From contig CAKSEL010000002.1 of NCBI GenBank assembly GCA_934446675.1, forward strand, positions 1 to 64,000: a stretch of 64,000 nt of DNA. Direction: 5' to 3'. A program made the position numbers and the translations under genes. The notes under the pieces were generated by a model. The model was given only the letters and a program-made list of their open reading frames with translations. It made no database searches and was not told where the DNA came from. Origin of the DNA: an uncultured Eubacteriales bacterium (GTDB lineage: Bacteria; Bacillota; Clostridia; Oscillospirales; CAG-382). Of the stretch, positions 51,618 through 60,815 are shown in pieces. Every line of letters starts with the position of its first letter. The stretch's first letter is position 1.

Positions 51618-52532
51618 ATGACTGTCACAGAATTGCAGCAGAAAATACTGCAGCTCAAAAAACAAAAAGACGTATGCATACTTGCCCACAGCTATCAGGC
51701 GCATGAGATATGCGAAATTGCCGACTTTACCGGAGATTCCTACGGTCTGAGCGTCAAGGCGTCGCAGACAAACAACAAAACCGTGCTTATGTGCGGCGTC
51801 CGTTTCATGGCTGAGACCGTAAAAATTCTCTCTCCGGAAAAGAAGGTCATTCTTTCACACCCGGAGGCAGGCTGTCCGATGGCGGAACAGATGGACAAGG
51901 AGCTTATCGAACAGACAAAGACCATGTATCCCGGATATACGGTCGTAGCTTACATCAATACGACAGCAGAGCTTAAAACCATCTGCGACGTATGCGTTAC
52001 AAGCTCGTCCGCCGTCAAAATCGTAAAGAATATCCCGAACAAGGACATTCTCTTTATCCCGGACATAAATCTCGGAACATACGTCGCCTCTCAGGTTCCC
52101 GACAAAAACATCAAACTGCTGTCCGGCGGCTGTCCGACTCATGCAAGAGTTACCGAACGCGAAACGCTTGCTGCAAAACAGCGTCACCCTAACGCTCTGC
52201 TTCTGGTTCACCCCGAATGTGTGCCGAATGTAGTAAAGCACGCGGATTTCGTCGGCAGCACCAAGGCTATTATGGATTATGCCGCGCAGAGCGACGCAAA
52301 AGAGTTTATAATCGGCACGGAAAACAGCATTGCCGAACATTTACAGTATATGTACCCCGAAAAGCGTTTCTATACGCTGTGCAAAGACCTTGTCTGCCAC
52401 AACATGAAACTGACAACGCTTATGGACGTATACAACTGCTTAAACGGAGACGGCGGAGAGGAAATAAATCTTGAACCCGACGTTATAACAAAGGCGCGTC
52501 ACTGCATTGACGAAATGTTAAGGCTCGGTTAA
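51618..52532 (+). CDS. nadA: Quinolinate synthase
   Basis: A 304-residue [4Fe-4S] enzyme that condenses iminoaspartate with dihydroxyacetone phosphate to quinolinate. Family segments are ILAHSYQ, GDSYGLS, MCGVRFMAETVKIL, AGCPMA (first cluster Cys), VTSSSA, HPEC (second Cys) and C-H-N-M-K (third Cys). GAGAGG precedes the ATG. It is separated from nadBC by about 4.7 kb and lies 33 nt behind serS with no terminator between, so it may share the T-box-controlled transcript. Confidence 0.95.
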   Translation: MTVTELQQKILQLKKQKDVCILAHSYQAHEICEIADFTGDSYGLSVKASQTNNKTVLMCGVRFMAETVKILSPEKKVILSHPEAGCPMAEQMDKELIEQTKTMYPGYTVVAYINTTAELKTICDVCVTSSSAVKIVKNIPNKDILFIPDINLGTYVASQVPDKNIKLLSGGCPTHARVTERETLAAKQRHPNALLLVHPECVPNVVKHADFVGSTKAIMDYAAQSDAKEFIIGTENSIAEHLQYMYPEKRFYTLCKDLVCHNMKLTTLMDVYNCLNGDGGEEINLEPDVITKARHCIDEMLRLG

Positions 52533-52692
52533 GACGGCATGTTTCTTGCAAATATGAATTTTACAGGTCCGGTTCATCGGTATTACGGTGTTCCGGGCTT
52601 GTTTTTTGCATATATTCCGCATTTCCGGGAAAACCTAATGCTGTCACGGCAAAAAAACTTTCCAAAACCTGCAAAAATGTTGCCAAAGGTAT

Positions 52693-52721
52693 TGACAAAA
52701 GTATTTCAAAGTGATATAATA
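52693..52721 (+). promoter_or_regulatory. tRNA-Gln promoter
   Basis: TTGACA (52693-52698), 17-nt spacer, TATAAT (52716-52721). Confidence 0.85.
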
Positions 52722-52757
52722 TTAAACGTTCCGAGACAGGGACGCAAAACTTAATAT

Positions 52758-52831
52758 TGCGGAATTGTGTAAAGGTAGCACGACAGACTCTGACTCTGTT
52801 TGTCTGGGTTCGAATCCTAGTTCCGCAGCCA
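52758..52831 (+). tRNA. tRNA-Gln (CTG)
   Basis: A 74-nt cloverleaf with acceptor TGCGGAA/TTCCGCA (U1-A72 as usual for tRNA-Gln), anticodon CTG in the loop CTCTGAC, discriminator G and encoded CCA. Confidence 0.9.
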
Positions 52832-52836
52832 GATTC

Positions 52837-52863
52837 AACAGTATCCTTTTGGGTACTGTTTTT
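52837..52863 (+). terminator. Terminator of tRNA-Gln
   Basis: AACAGTATCC (52837-52846) pairs with GGGTACTGTT (52851-52860) and is followed by TTTG. Confidence 0.75.
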
Positions 52864-53034
52864 GTTTTCTCTCATAAAACCGGTTTCGGACACAGCGAAA
52901 ATGAACAATTACCCCAAAGCCCGCTGTCATAGCCGACTTTTAACGCGCGGCGGTCGGTTGTGCCGCGAGAGCCCGTAAGTTGCTCGGCTGCTGCATACAG
53001 ATCTGTTTCATTTTACGCTGCCGCTGCGAAAAGA

Positions 53035-53063
53035 TTGAAATGTAAAAAATTCTGTGATATAAT
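53035..53063 (+). promoter_or_regulatory. Promoter of HExxH-protein gene
   Basis: TTGAAA (53035-53040), 17-nt spacer, TATAAT (53058-53063). Confidence 0.7.
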
Positions 53064-53092
53064 TAAAGTATTAAATCGTATGAGGTGTTCAT

Positions 53093-54070
53093 ATGTCCCG
53101 TATTCAGGTAAAATCAAGCCTTGCTCTTGATACGCTTTGTTTTCTCGAAAAAAGATTGCTGAACGAAACCAAATGGATGAACGAAAAACAAATCGAAGAA
53201 ATCAAATATATCAACGCCCTTTTACCGGGAGACTTCGGAAATAATTATATAGGAATGTCAAATATTTGCCTCGTTGTAAGCGCATACTTTGACAGTGATC
53301 TTGAATGCCTGACGCTGGACGATCTGATAGATGTATTCGGCAATCCCCGGAAAATCGAAAAAACAGTGAAGGAAAGAATAACGGGCGGTTTTACGGCATC
53401 TTACATATATCCGGTTTTGGATTGGCTGAATGACGGATTTGCCGAACTGTATGCAAAAAAACTGACCGCACTGAAAAACATAGGATTTGAGAGCATATAC
53501 AAAGAACGTATAATGCCTACGGTGCGTACAGAAGCAGAGCAAGTGAGAAGCAAGGTCGCGGCTTATGATTCGGATACATTGTTCCGGAATATTTCTCTTT
53601 TGAAAAAAACATTGACAATTAATTCTGCAAGCATTTATATTTCGTTTTTCAGTGCCCCGACATCATTTACTCTGTACGGCGGCTCGTTTCTGTGTTTTTA
53701 CCCTGCCGGAACAGTGGATTTTTACTCAATGATTGCCCACGAGCTTATGCATGGTTTTGCGAGCGAGGAATTGACAAACTTATATCGGCGATATGTTGAA
53801 AGCAACGAAAAATTAAGAGCTTGCCACCGCGCCTTGATTGAAGATTGGCAATCGGGCGATGAGGAAGAGTTTGTTCTGGCGGCAGAATATTACCTTTGCT
53901 ATTTATCGGGAAATTATTCAAAAGAGCTGCTTTTGGAAAAGGCAAATAAAGAATATGGCGGTAATTGCCCTACATCGGCAGAAATCTTTAAATTGCTGTT
54001 GCAGGAGCCTGAGATTCCCGAAGATTATAACAAATGGTTAATAATGCAGTTTGATAACAATAAACTGTAA
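53093..54070 (+). CDS. Uncharacterised HExxH zinc-metalloprotease-like protein
   Basis: A 325-residue soluble protein of no family I recognise. The centre has IAHELMHGFAS, a clear HExxH zinc motif at residues 216-220, preceded by a strand-like segment (LYGGSFLCFYPAGTVDF). About 45 residues later comes EEEFVLAAEYYLCYL, which could give the third, glutamate ligand of a gluzincin. There is no signal peptide, so it is cytoplasmic. GAGGTG precedes the ATG and the gene has its own promoter. The N-terminal 190 residues are helical. A peptidase role is likely but unproven. Confidence 0.65.
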   Translation: MSRIQVKSSLALDTLCFLEKRLLNETKWMNEKQIEEIKYINALLPGDFGNNYIGMSNICLVVSAYFDSDLECLTLDDLIDVFGNPRKIEKTVKERITGGFTASYIYPVLDWLNDGFAELYAKKLTALKNIGFESIYKERIMPTVRTEAEQVRSKVAAYDSDTLFRNISLLKKTLTINSASIYISFFSAPTSFTLYGGSFLCFYPAGTVDFYSMIAHELMHGFASEELTNLYRRYVESNEKLRACHRALIEDWQSGDEEEFVLAAEYYLCYLSGNYSKELLLEKANKEYGGNCPTSAEIFKLLLQEPEIPEDYNKWLIMQFDNNKL

Positions 54071-54130
54071 ATTTTAAATTACCGCTTTGCTGAAATTACC
54101 GGCATAAAATAAAGGAGGCGTATTCCCGGC

Positions 54131-54766
54131 ATGACAGGACCTAACCCGGACAAAATTTACCCGAACCAAAACATAAAGCAGGTCGTATACATAAAAAATG
54201 TAATCACACGTCCGAACATTATTGTCGGCGACTATACTTACTACGACGACGTGAACGGCGCCGAGAAGTTTGAAGAGCACGTCACGCATCACTACGAATT
54301 TATCGGCGACAAGCTTATTATAGGAAAATTCTGCGCCATTGCAAAAGGCATTGAATTTGTCATGAACGGCGCAAATCACAGAATGAACAGCGTTACGACT
54401 TATCCGTTCAACATTATGGGGCACGGCTGGGAAAAATTCACGCCCGAACTCTGCGATCTGCCGCTCAAAGGCGATACGGTCGTCGGAAACGACGTATGGA
54501 TAGGACAGAACGTGACAGTCATGCCCGGCGTACATATCGGCGACGGAGCTATCATTGCAGCAAATTCCGTTATAGCCAAAGACGTTCCGCCTTATTGCAT
54601 TTTCGGCGGAAATCCGGGCAGGCTGATAAGACAGCGCTTTGATGACGGACTTACCGAATATCTGCTTAAACTTAAATGGTGGGACTGGGACTCCGAAAAA
54701 ATCTTCCGCAACATGGACGCTCTGACAAGCGGCGATTTGGAAAAAATCAAAAACATTAAAGACTGA
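54131..54766 (+). CDS. Vat/CatB-type xenobiotic O-acetyltransferase
   Basis: A 211-residue left-handed beta-helix acetyltransferase. The family core is MNGANHRMNSVTTYPF with the catalytic His, followed by hexapeptide repeats (VVGNDVWIGQNVTVMPGV) and GNPGRLIRQRF. It closely resembles streptogramin (Vat) and chloramphenicol (CatB) acetyltransferases, so it may confer drug tolerance, though many members are housekeeping or of unknown substrate. AAGGAGG lies 12 nt before the ATG. Confidence 0.85.
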   Translation: MTGPNPDKIYPNQNIKQVVYIKNVITRPNIIVGDYTYYDDVNGAEKFEEHVTHHYEFIGDKLIIGKFCAIAKGIEFVMNGANHRMNSVTTYPFNIMGHGWEKFTPELCDLPLKGDTVVGNDVWIGQNVTVMPGVHIGDGAIIAANSVIAKDVPPYCIFGGNPGRLIRQRFDDGLTEYLLKLKWWDWDSEKIFRNMDALTSGDLEKIKNIKD

Positions 54767-54836
54767 CCAAAAAATATTTACGGGCATAAGACCAAACAAA
54801 CGCGGCGCGGTCTTATCGGCAGGCAAAATCAAAACG

Positions 54837-54862
54837 GCACTTCGGATTGAAGTGCTTTTTCT
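54837..54862 (+). terminator. Terminator of acetyltransferase gene
   Basis: GCACTTC (54837-54843) pairs with GAAGTGC (54849-54855), followed by TTTTTCTTT. Confidence 0.8.
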
Positions 54863-55373
54863 TTACATTACGGAACTTTCCGGGGCGGGCTGCTGAGCTT
54901 TTTGTATAATATTATTGCTTTATATCAATAAACCGACAAAAAATATAAAAAATACGGACAAAGAGGGCGTCTGCATTTACAACCGGCACAAAAAATGATA
55001 GACTGAAATAAATATAAAATGCCGCCGCAAATGCTTCTGTCCGGGAACATTTTCATACGCAAACATTTTACCAAACCGCCGATAATTATACAAATGCGGC
55101 AAAAACACAGATAAAACTTACAATATTTTTCCAAAAAGCATTTACAAAACAAAACATATATGCTAAAATTATTAAAGTTGCAGAATACGGACATTTCTCA
55201 TAATTTTTCCGTAAATGATAGTTTTTTCTATGTACAAAACAGGAAAAATGCTTTATAATTATGTACGTAGCAAAAAAAGGCAACTTAATACAAAATTTCA
55301 TTCTTAATTTATGTTATTATATCCGGTAGCCGTGGCACGGCGTCCGGTCTTAATAAAAAATATTACAAATTCA
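54863..55373. other. AT-rich intergenic region of 510 bp
   Basis: No gene, tRNA or repeat is recognised. The sequence is very AT-rich and must contain the promoter of the secreted SGNH-like gene. A TATAAT-like box near 54903 and TATTAT near 55313 are the only candidates and lack good -35 partners. Confidence 0.4.
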
Positions 55374-55386
55374 GGAGGAGAGAATC

Positions 55387-57699
55387 TTGAACAAAATTTT
55401 AAAAGCAGCTCTCGCAGCCTCGCTTTCGGTTTTAAGCGTTGCGGCGGCAGTACACACGGGTGCGGCGGCTCTTACTTCGGAAAGCACCGAGGACTATTCC
55501 GAAATCAGCCTTAACGTTTCGGAACTGTTTGAGGACACAGCGACTACAATGAGCATCTATCCGCTGCGTTACCTCGCAATAGGAAATTCCTACCTTTCCC
55601 ACGGCTGTTTCCCCTACTCCGCAACTCTTACGGGCGGCGAAGGCTGGGTTGACGGTGTATTCGTAGGCTGGAAAAACGATTCAAGCATTTCAAGCGGTAT
55701 GGCGGCGTCAGAGCCGTCAAAGGACTACTTCCACAGAATTCAGGCAAGAGTCAAGGAAGGACTTACCGCAGACGGCGTAACGGCTGAGTTTATCAGCGCA
55801 AACAAAAGAAATGCCGCACGTCTTGAAAGGGCGACCGCAGGCACTCCCACAGCGGACACATTTAAAAATAATGTCGATTTTAAAGGCATTGAATCCGACA
55901 TTAAAACTTTTAACCCCAACATAATCACAATTCAGCTTTCTGAAAACTGCCAGACAGACACTTCTGCAACACTTGAGCTTTTTTACAACACAATTTATGA
56001 CATGGTTGCCGATACCAAGTCGGAAGACTGTCTTGTTGTATGCATTTCTCCTTTTGGCACCGGCAACAGAACCAACGCCATAAAGAAATGCGCAGAAGCG
56101 CATGGGTTCTATTTTGCGGATCTGTCATGGGTAAAATCACAGGGCAGCGGCGTAAACAACCCCTATCTTGCATACGCTCAGTATCCGCAGTATGATTTAT
56201 GGAAAAAGCTTAATTCCGGCGCGGTCGACTTCCGTTCTCACCCCGGCGACAAGGGTATGGCCGCAATAGCAGAAAAAGTTGCAGAGCAGCTTCTTCCCAA
56301 CATTCCCGGCACAATCGCGGCAAACACCGTAACTCTTGCAGACAGCATTGCAATTTCCGGTCCCGATTCCATAAGCGCTGCCGCCGACTACACGGTTGCG
56401 GTTTCTCCCGAAGATGCAGACAGCAATATTACATGGACTACTGACAACGAAAAAATTGCAACGGTTGACGAGTCCGGCAAGGTTACTCCCGTAAACAACG
56501 GCACTGTCACAATTACTGCAAAGGCTGTATACGGCACAGCATCGGGTTCAAAAACAATCACAGTTACCGGTCAGACCGAGCACTTTAAGCTTACATATGC
56601 TGCCGGAACCGCCGATACAGTTACCAATCTTCCCGAAGCCGACGAGTATGCAAAGGGCACATACACCCTCTCGTCCCAGGCTCCCGTAAGAGCAGGCTAC
56701 AAGTTCGCAGGCTGGGCGCTTTCCGAAAACGGAGAAACCGTATCACAGCTTGACATAACCGCGGACACGACTGTTTATGCAGTCTGGGAATTCGCTTATT
56801 CCTGGAGCTTCAACACTGACGGATATGCTGAAGGCGTCAGCATGAACGCATTTAACGTAACTGTCAAGGACGGACTTCTCAACGGTATTTCTTACCTCAC
56901 GGGTCTTTCCTTCTCCGACGACAATCTTCTCATAAATGCCGCAGATTACAACACCTTCTCATTCACGGCAAAGATAACAAGCACCGAAAAGGATCAGACC
57001 TATACCGTAACTCTCAACACAACAGACGGCAACAAAGAGTTCACGGCAGAGATTCCCGATTCCTCGATGCAGACCTATTCCTTTGACATTACGGGACTTA
57101 CCGGAACAATTACCGGCTTTGTGGTAAAAGCTTCAATGACCGAATGCTCTGCGTCGGTTGACGAAATTGCCTTTGCAAGGAATACGACCGCTGTTCTTGA
57201 AACCGAAACCTCGATAAGAGTTAAAGATCCTATGGGACTTCGTTTCAAGGCAAGCATCGAAAACTCCGAAAGAGCAGAGGCTGCGCAGTACGGATTTATC
57301 GTTGCACGCACCTCGGCGCTCGGCACAAAGGAACTTAACCATGCCAACATGAAGGCAGGTATTATAAACGCAGTCGAAGGCATTTCCTACGAACCTGCAA
57401 CAAATACCGATATTATCTTCGGCAACGCCGACGACAAGACAATCTTTACCGCAGCTCTCATAAACATTCCCGAAAAGAGCTATCTTGAAAAGCTTTCGGT
57501 AAGAGCGTTCGTAAAGATCGGTGACGTATACGCTTACAGCAACGTTTACACCGACACTCTTGCTCAGGCAGCTCAGAGAGTAAAGGACGAAAACGGCGAG
57601 TTGTATCTGGCTAACAAAGAGCTTATAGACAACATTCTTGAAAATGCTGTAAAGTACGATAACGAGTCGGTTATCGACGCGTCAAAGCTTTACGACTGA
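55387..57699 (+). CDS. Secreted SGNH-like hydrolase with Ig-like and InlB-type repeats
   Basis: A 770-residue exported protein. A signal peptide (1-28) is followed by a DUF4886/SGNH-like domain (about 55-300) with LAIGNSYLSHG as the Ser block and a C-terminal D-F-R-S-H-P-G block that would supply Asp/His. A bacterial Ig-like BIG2 domain (about 318-398), an InlB-type repeat with G-Y-x-F-A-G-W (about 401-468), a beta-sandwich (470-600) and a C-terminal domain (about 610-770) follow. It may deacylate a surface glycan or host polysaccharide; that is inference. The start codon is TTG with AGGAGGAG 6 nt upstream. Confidence 0.75.
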   Translation: MNKILKAALAASLSVLSVAAAVHTGAAALTSESTEDYSEISLNVSELFEDTATTMSIYPLRYLAIGNSYLSHGCFPYSATLTGGEGWVDGVFVGWKNDSSISSGMAASEPSKDYFHRIQARVKEGLTADGVTAEFISANKRNAARLERATAGTPTADTFKNNVDFKGIESDIKTFNPNIITIQLSENCQTDTSATLELFYNTIYDMVADTKSEDCLVVCISPFGTGNRTNAIKKCAEAHGFYFADLSWVKSQGSGVNNPYLAYAQYPQYDLWKKLNSGAVDFRSHPGDKGMAAIAEKVAEQLLPNIPGTIAANTVTLADSIAISGPDSISAAADYTVAVSPEDADSNITWTTDNEKIATVDESGKVTPVNNGTVTITAKAVYGTASGSKTITVTGQTEHFKLTYAAGTADTVTNLPEADEYAKGTYTLSSQAPVRAGYKFAGWALSENGETVSQLDITADTTVYAVWEFAYSWSFNTDGYAEGVSMNAFNVTVKDGLLNGISYLTGLSFSDDNLLINAADYNTFSFTAKITSTEKDQTYTVTLNTTDGNKEFTAEIPDSSMQTYSFDITGLTGTITGFVVKASMTECSASVDEIAFARNTTAVLETETSIRVKDPMGLRFKASIENSERAEAAQYGFIVARTSALGTKELNHANMKAGIINAVEGISYEPATNTDIIFGNADDKTIFTAALINIPEKSYLEKLSVRAFVKIGDVYAYSNVYTDTLAQAAQRVKDENGELYLANKELIDNILENAVKYDNESVIDASKLYD

Positions 57700-57749
57700 T
57701 ACTCTCTTGTACGTAAAACTCAACGTACATAACAACCTAAAAACAACAA

Positions 57750-57791
57750 ATCCTCCGTATGGTCTTAAAAATCACGCGGAGGATATTTTTT
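57750..57791 (+). terminator. Terminator of SGNH-like gene
   Basis: ATCCTCCG (57750-57757) pairs with CGGAGGAT (57777-57784), followed by ATTTTTTC. Confidence 0.75.
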
Positions 57792-57794
57792 CGC

Positions 57795-57985
57795 TTATCT
57801 GTTCAAAATCCACAGTCCGAAAAGACAAAACGTAATTCCGACAATCTTATTTACCGTAATTGCCTCGCGGTAAAGCAGTGCTCCGACAAATATCAGTGCA
57901 GCAGATAAAAACGCGCTTTGCACGACAGACGCCGTGCTGACCTGCCAGCCTATCTTATATGCATATATAAATCCGACTTCAAGCA
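57795..57985 (-). pseudogene. EamA/DMT transporter C-terminal remnant
   Basis: The last 60 or so codons of a drug/metabolite-transporter-type gene remain: IYAYKIGWQVSTASV, a helix SAFLSAALIFVGALLY, the loop REAITVNKIVGI and a final helix. This is the usual end of EamA proteins. Upstream the match ends near 57985, directly next to a copied terminator (57987-58017), and nothing of the other eight or so helices is present. Confidence 0.65.
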
Positions 57986-57986
57986 C

Positions 57987-58017
57987 AAAAATATCCGGCA
58001 CAGTTTTTCCGTGCCGG
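57987..58017 (-). terminator. Terminator, copy 1 of an exact 31-bp duplicate
   Basis: CCGGCAC/GTGCCGG stem with U-run ATATTTTT on the minus strand, after the gene at 58059. The 31 bp are identical to 58742-58772. Confidence 0.8.
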
Positions 58018-58058
58018 GCAAAGAAAAACAAAGTATTAAAATTTAATTACGGCGAATT

Positions 58059-58628
58059 TTACGGAAGCTTTATGTAATTGCCTCTGCAATCCACAAAATC
58101 ATCGCCGAAATTTCTGTACGAACCGCTGCTGTCCTTATATGTTCCGCCCCATGGTATATAATTATCGTCATAATCATAAAAGCCGCTGCCCCATTTGCAC
58201 CAGTTTCCTTTATGATCTACGAAATCCTCTCCCCAACATCTGTAATTTCCCGAACAATCTACATATATAAAATTGCGCTTTATCATGTCTGATCTTTCTT
58301 TTTCATATGAAAACTCGTTCTCATCATTATCGCTGCTTTCATCGTCGTTTTCATAGCTTTTTCCCGTACTGTTGTCACTCTTTCCGTGAATAAAGTTTAA
58401 TACCATAACAATAAAGCTCGCCACAGAGCATATAATCCGCACCGCTTCATCATGATTTGCGATCCACCTTGTTACCGCATTTCTTCCGAAAAACAACTCG
58501 TAAATTGCTCCGACAAGCCAGATACACCATCTTATCAAATATCCCAGAAAATAGCACCCGACGACGCACAAAATAAGCAAAAGCGCGGCAAATGCAAAGC
58601 CTAACAGAGTTTTAAAAAAATCTTTCAT
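58059..58628 (-). CDS. Membrane protein with five 14-residue W-G repeats
   Basis: A 189-residue protein. Two or three hydrophobic helices (about 8-30, 33-48 and 64-80) anchor the N-terminus, then an acidic linker (90-112). The C-terminus is made of five units with exact 14-residue spacing at 122, 136, 150, 164 and 178. They share [FY]-x-D-x-x-G-N-Y-x-x-W-G, for example FVDHKGNWCKWGSG. The repeats resemble short beta-hairpin or cell-wall-binding-like motifs but match no family I recognise. The ATG at 58628 has GAGGT upstream. The gene lies between two identical terminator copies. Confidence 0.65.
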   Translation of the reverse strand: MKDFFKTLLGFAFAALLLILCVVGCYFLGYLIRWCIWLVGAIYELFFGRNAVTRWIANHDEAVRIICSVASFIVMVLNFIHGKSDNSTGKSYENDDESSDNDENEFSYEKERSDMIKRNFIYVDCSGNYRCWGEDFVDHKGNWCKWGSGFYDYDDNYIPWGGTYKDSSGSYRNFGDDFVDCRGNYIKLP

Positions 58629-58741
58629 AATAAATACCTCTAAAATGTTATTTTTCGGCACAAACAACACATTTGTGCTTGTTTATGATTAATTATAATC
58701 ATTTATACGTATTTTGTCAATATAAAATACACAAATCTGCA

Positions 58742-58772
58742 AAAAATATCCGGCACAGTTTTTCCGTGCCGG
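58742..58772 (-). terminator. Terminator, copy 2 of an exact 31-bp duplicate
   Basis: Identical in 31 bp to 57987-58017; ends the zinc-ribbon gene at 58799 on the minus strand with ATATTTTTT. Confidence 0.8.
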
Positions 58773-58798
58773 ATACAGCTTAAATATTAAAATTATGT

Positions 58799-60034
58799 TT
58801 ATTCAGCGGAAGTTTCATTGCCGCCGTCATTTTGAGGCTCCTGAGACGGATTCTGCGCCGCATCTGCCGTCTGAGTACTCTGAGTACTCTGCTGCACAGG
58901 AACATTCTGAGGTGCCGGGGAAGGCGTGACAGGCGCAGTCTGAACAGGGTTATTGTACGCGGGCTGCACCGGATTCTGCGCATACTGATTATACGTCTGA
59001 GGTGCGTACACATATGTATTCTGCTGTGTGTTATAAAACTGTCTCATCTTTCCGTTATAGCTGAAGATCAGCACGGCAAAGCAGATATTCATGGCACACG
59101 CAACAACCGCCTGAAGTGCAGCAATAGGAGCGTATAGCGTTGCAACCGCGCCAATAAGCGAGAATACTGCGGAAATTATAAGAATTACCGCAACATATGA
59201 GGACGCGAGCGATTTTACGTTTCCGTTTAGTGCCGCGTTTTTCATGCTGTTTATGGTCTTGTTTATCTTTGCAAGAAAGACAATTTCAAGGGCAAATGCG
59301 ACTGCAAAAGTTATCATAACCCCGACAATAAAGCCTATTATATACGAATTTGAATAGCTGTAATAGCCATAATAGCTGTCATAGCTGTTATTGCTTGCGG
59401 CAACGGTACCGACGAGTGCAACAATTCCGATTATCTCGACTGACGCGAGCACAATACATGACCACACGAGATTGATGCAGTTGATTACTTTTATCATGGT
59501 AAGACCGGCGGTCTTTACGGACGGTTGATACTTATTATGCGCCGACGCAAATGTCAGCCAAAGTCCGACCGCGACAAGTATACTCGGAATAAGCGCGACG
59601 GCGGCATAGCCGTTTATTGCAAATCTTATCTGTTCAAAATAGCTCCACAGATAGTAAGACACTCCGAGCTGATCAGCAATTCTGTATATGCTGTTTATAA
59701 GCTGATTCTGTCCTCCGACAGCATACCAGAAAGAAAGCAGCAGCGAAAGTGTGAAAAGAGACGCGCACACTATAAACAGCGGCGACGAACCGAGAGTTTT
59801 AAGTATGCCAAACACCGGGTTCTGAGAAGGATTAGTCACATTTGCGTGTCCGGGTGCGTTATTATACGAATAATTGCTGTGATAATTATTATAGGAATAC
59901 ACCGGCGCTGTATTATTTACCGGATTCTGAGAATATGCGTTTGAGCCGGTTGTGTTTTGCTTTACGGGAGTTCCGCAGCTGGGACAGAAAGATGTGCCGT
60001 CGGCAAGCTTTGCGCCGCAATTTGAACAAAACAT
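58799..60034 (-). CDS. Zinc-ribbon polytopic membrane protein
   Basis: A 411-residue protein. A zinc ribbon (C-S-N-C-G-A-K-L then C-P-S-C-G, residues 3-21) leads into an Asn/Tyr/Ser-rich linker, about six to seven membrane helices (80-350) and a Gln/Pro/Thr-rich C-terminal tail (about 345-411). No family with known function is recognised. It is the downstream member of a pair with another zinc-ribbon membrane protein 26 nt upstream. Confidence 0.7.
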   Translation of the reverse strand: MFCSNCGAKLADGTSFCPSCGTPVKQNTTGSNAYSQNPVNNTAPVYSYNNYHSNYSYNNAPGHANVTNPSQNPVFGILKTLGSSPLFIVCASLFTLSLLLSFWYAVGGQNQLINSIYRIADQLGVSYYLWSYFEQIRFAINGYAAVALIPSILVAVGLWLTFASAHNKYQPSVKTAGLTMIKVINCINLVWSCIVLASVEIIGIVALVGTVAASNNSYDSYYGYYSYSNSYIIGFIVGVMITFAVAFALEIVFLAKINKTINSMKNAALNGNVKSLASSYVAVILIISAVFSLIGAVATLYAPIAALQAVVACAMNICFAVLIFSYNGKMRQFYNTQQNTYVYAPQTYNQYAQNPVQPAYNNPVQTAPVTPSPAPQNVPVQQSTQSTQTADAAQNPSQEPQNDGGNETSAE

Positions 60035-60060
60035 TGTTTATTCTCCTTTATTCAGATAAA

Positions 60061-60558
60061 TTATCTTAAAAATCCGAGATTTCTGATGATATAAGGCTCT
60101 ATGGCTTTACCCATGCAGATCTGGAAGAAGCAGATTATCTTGATTACCGCAAGAACTGCAAACGCTATACCGGCAACTATCGGAACGATAACCGTCCAGC
60201 ACAGAAATAGCGTTACTATTGCCATAAGTGCATTTACAACGGTAAATTTAAGTGCCTGTCTGATATGGAAAGACGCATAGGGCGAATCCTTTGCCGCAAG
60301 AAGCGCGATTATAAGTCCGAACGTGCCGAGAAGGTACGAAAGCATTGATACAACCTTATTATCGGAAATATCTTTAGCGTCAAATTCGGCAGTATGGTCA
60401 TACGGATCGTAAGGCTTTGCATATGCACCGGGTGCATAATTCTGCTGATAGTTCTGATTTGTCTGTGCGCCGACAAAACCGTTCTGCTTTTCACCGCAGC
60501 GTGTGCAGAATTCGGCATTGTCTTCAAGCTGTGCGCCGCATTTTGGACAGTTTTTCAT
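60061..60558 (-). CDS. Zinc-ribbon DUF4870-like membrane protein
   Basis: A 165-residue protein. A zinc ribbon (C-P-K-C-G then C-T-R-C-G, residues 4-21) is followed by a Gln/Asn/Tyr-rich linker and a DUF4870/Tic20-like membrane domain (about 68-155) with S-M-L-S-Y-L-L and F-H-I-R-Q-A-L-K. The function of such proteins is unknown. It is the first gene of a two-gene unit. Confidence 0.75.
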   Translation of the reverse strand: MKNCPKCGAQLEDNAEFCTRCGEKQNGFVGAQTNQNYQQNYAPGAYAKPYDPYDHTAEFDAKDISDNKVVSMLSYLLGTFGLIIALLAAKDSPYASFHIRQALKFTVVNALMAIVTLFLCWTVIVPIVAGIAFAVLAVIKIICFFQICMGKAIEPYIIRNLGFLR

Positions 60559-60721
60559 GATTATTTACCCCTTTTATAATTATTTTCGAGCCTTATTTAC
60601 ATATCCGGCTCTACATGACTAATTATAACAAGATATGCGCATTATGTCAATATTTCGCGTCAAAAATAAATATATTAAAAGTCCGCGGCTCAAATCTCTC
60701 AGGCACGGCAAAACGTACCGG

Positions 60722-60761
60722 CAAAAAATACCGAAGCCCTCCGTCAAAGGAAAGCTCCGGT
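60722..60761 (-). terminator. Terminator of GH99-like gene
   Basis: ACCGGAGC/GCTTCGGT plus inner CTTTCC/GGAGGG pairs (60730-60761), followed on the minus strand by ATTTTTTG. Confidence 0.7.
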
Positions 60762-60815
60762 ACTCTTATTTTACGGCAAAGTTATGAAAAACGGCGCCGT
60801 ATTATTTGATTTTGC

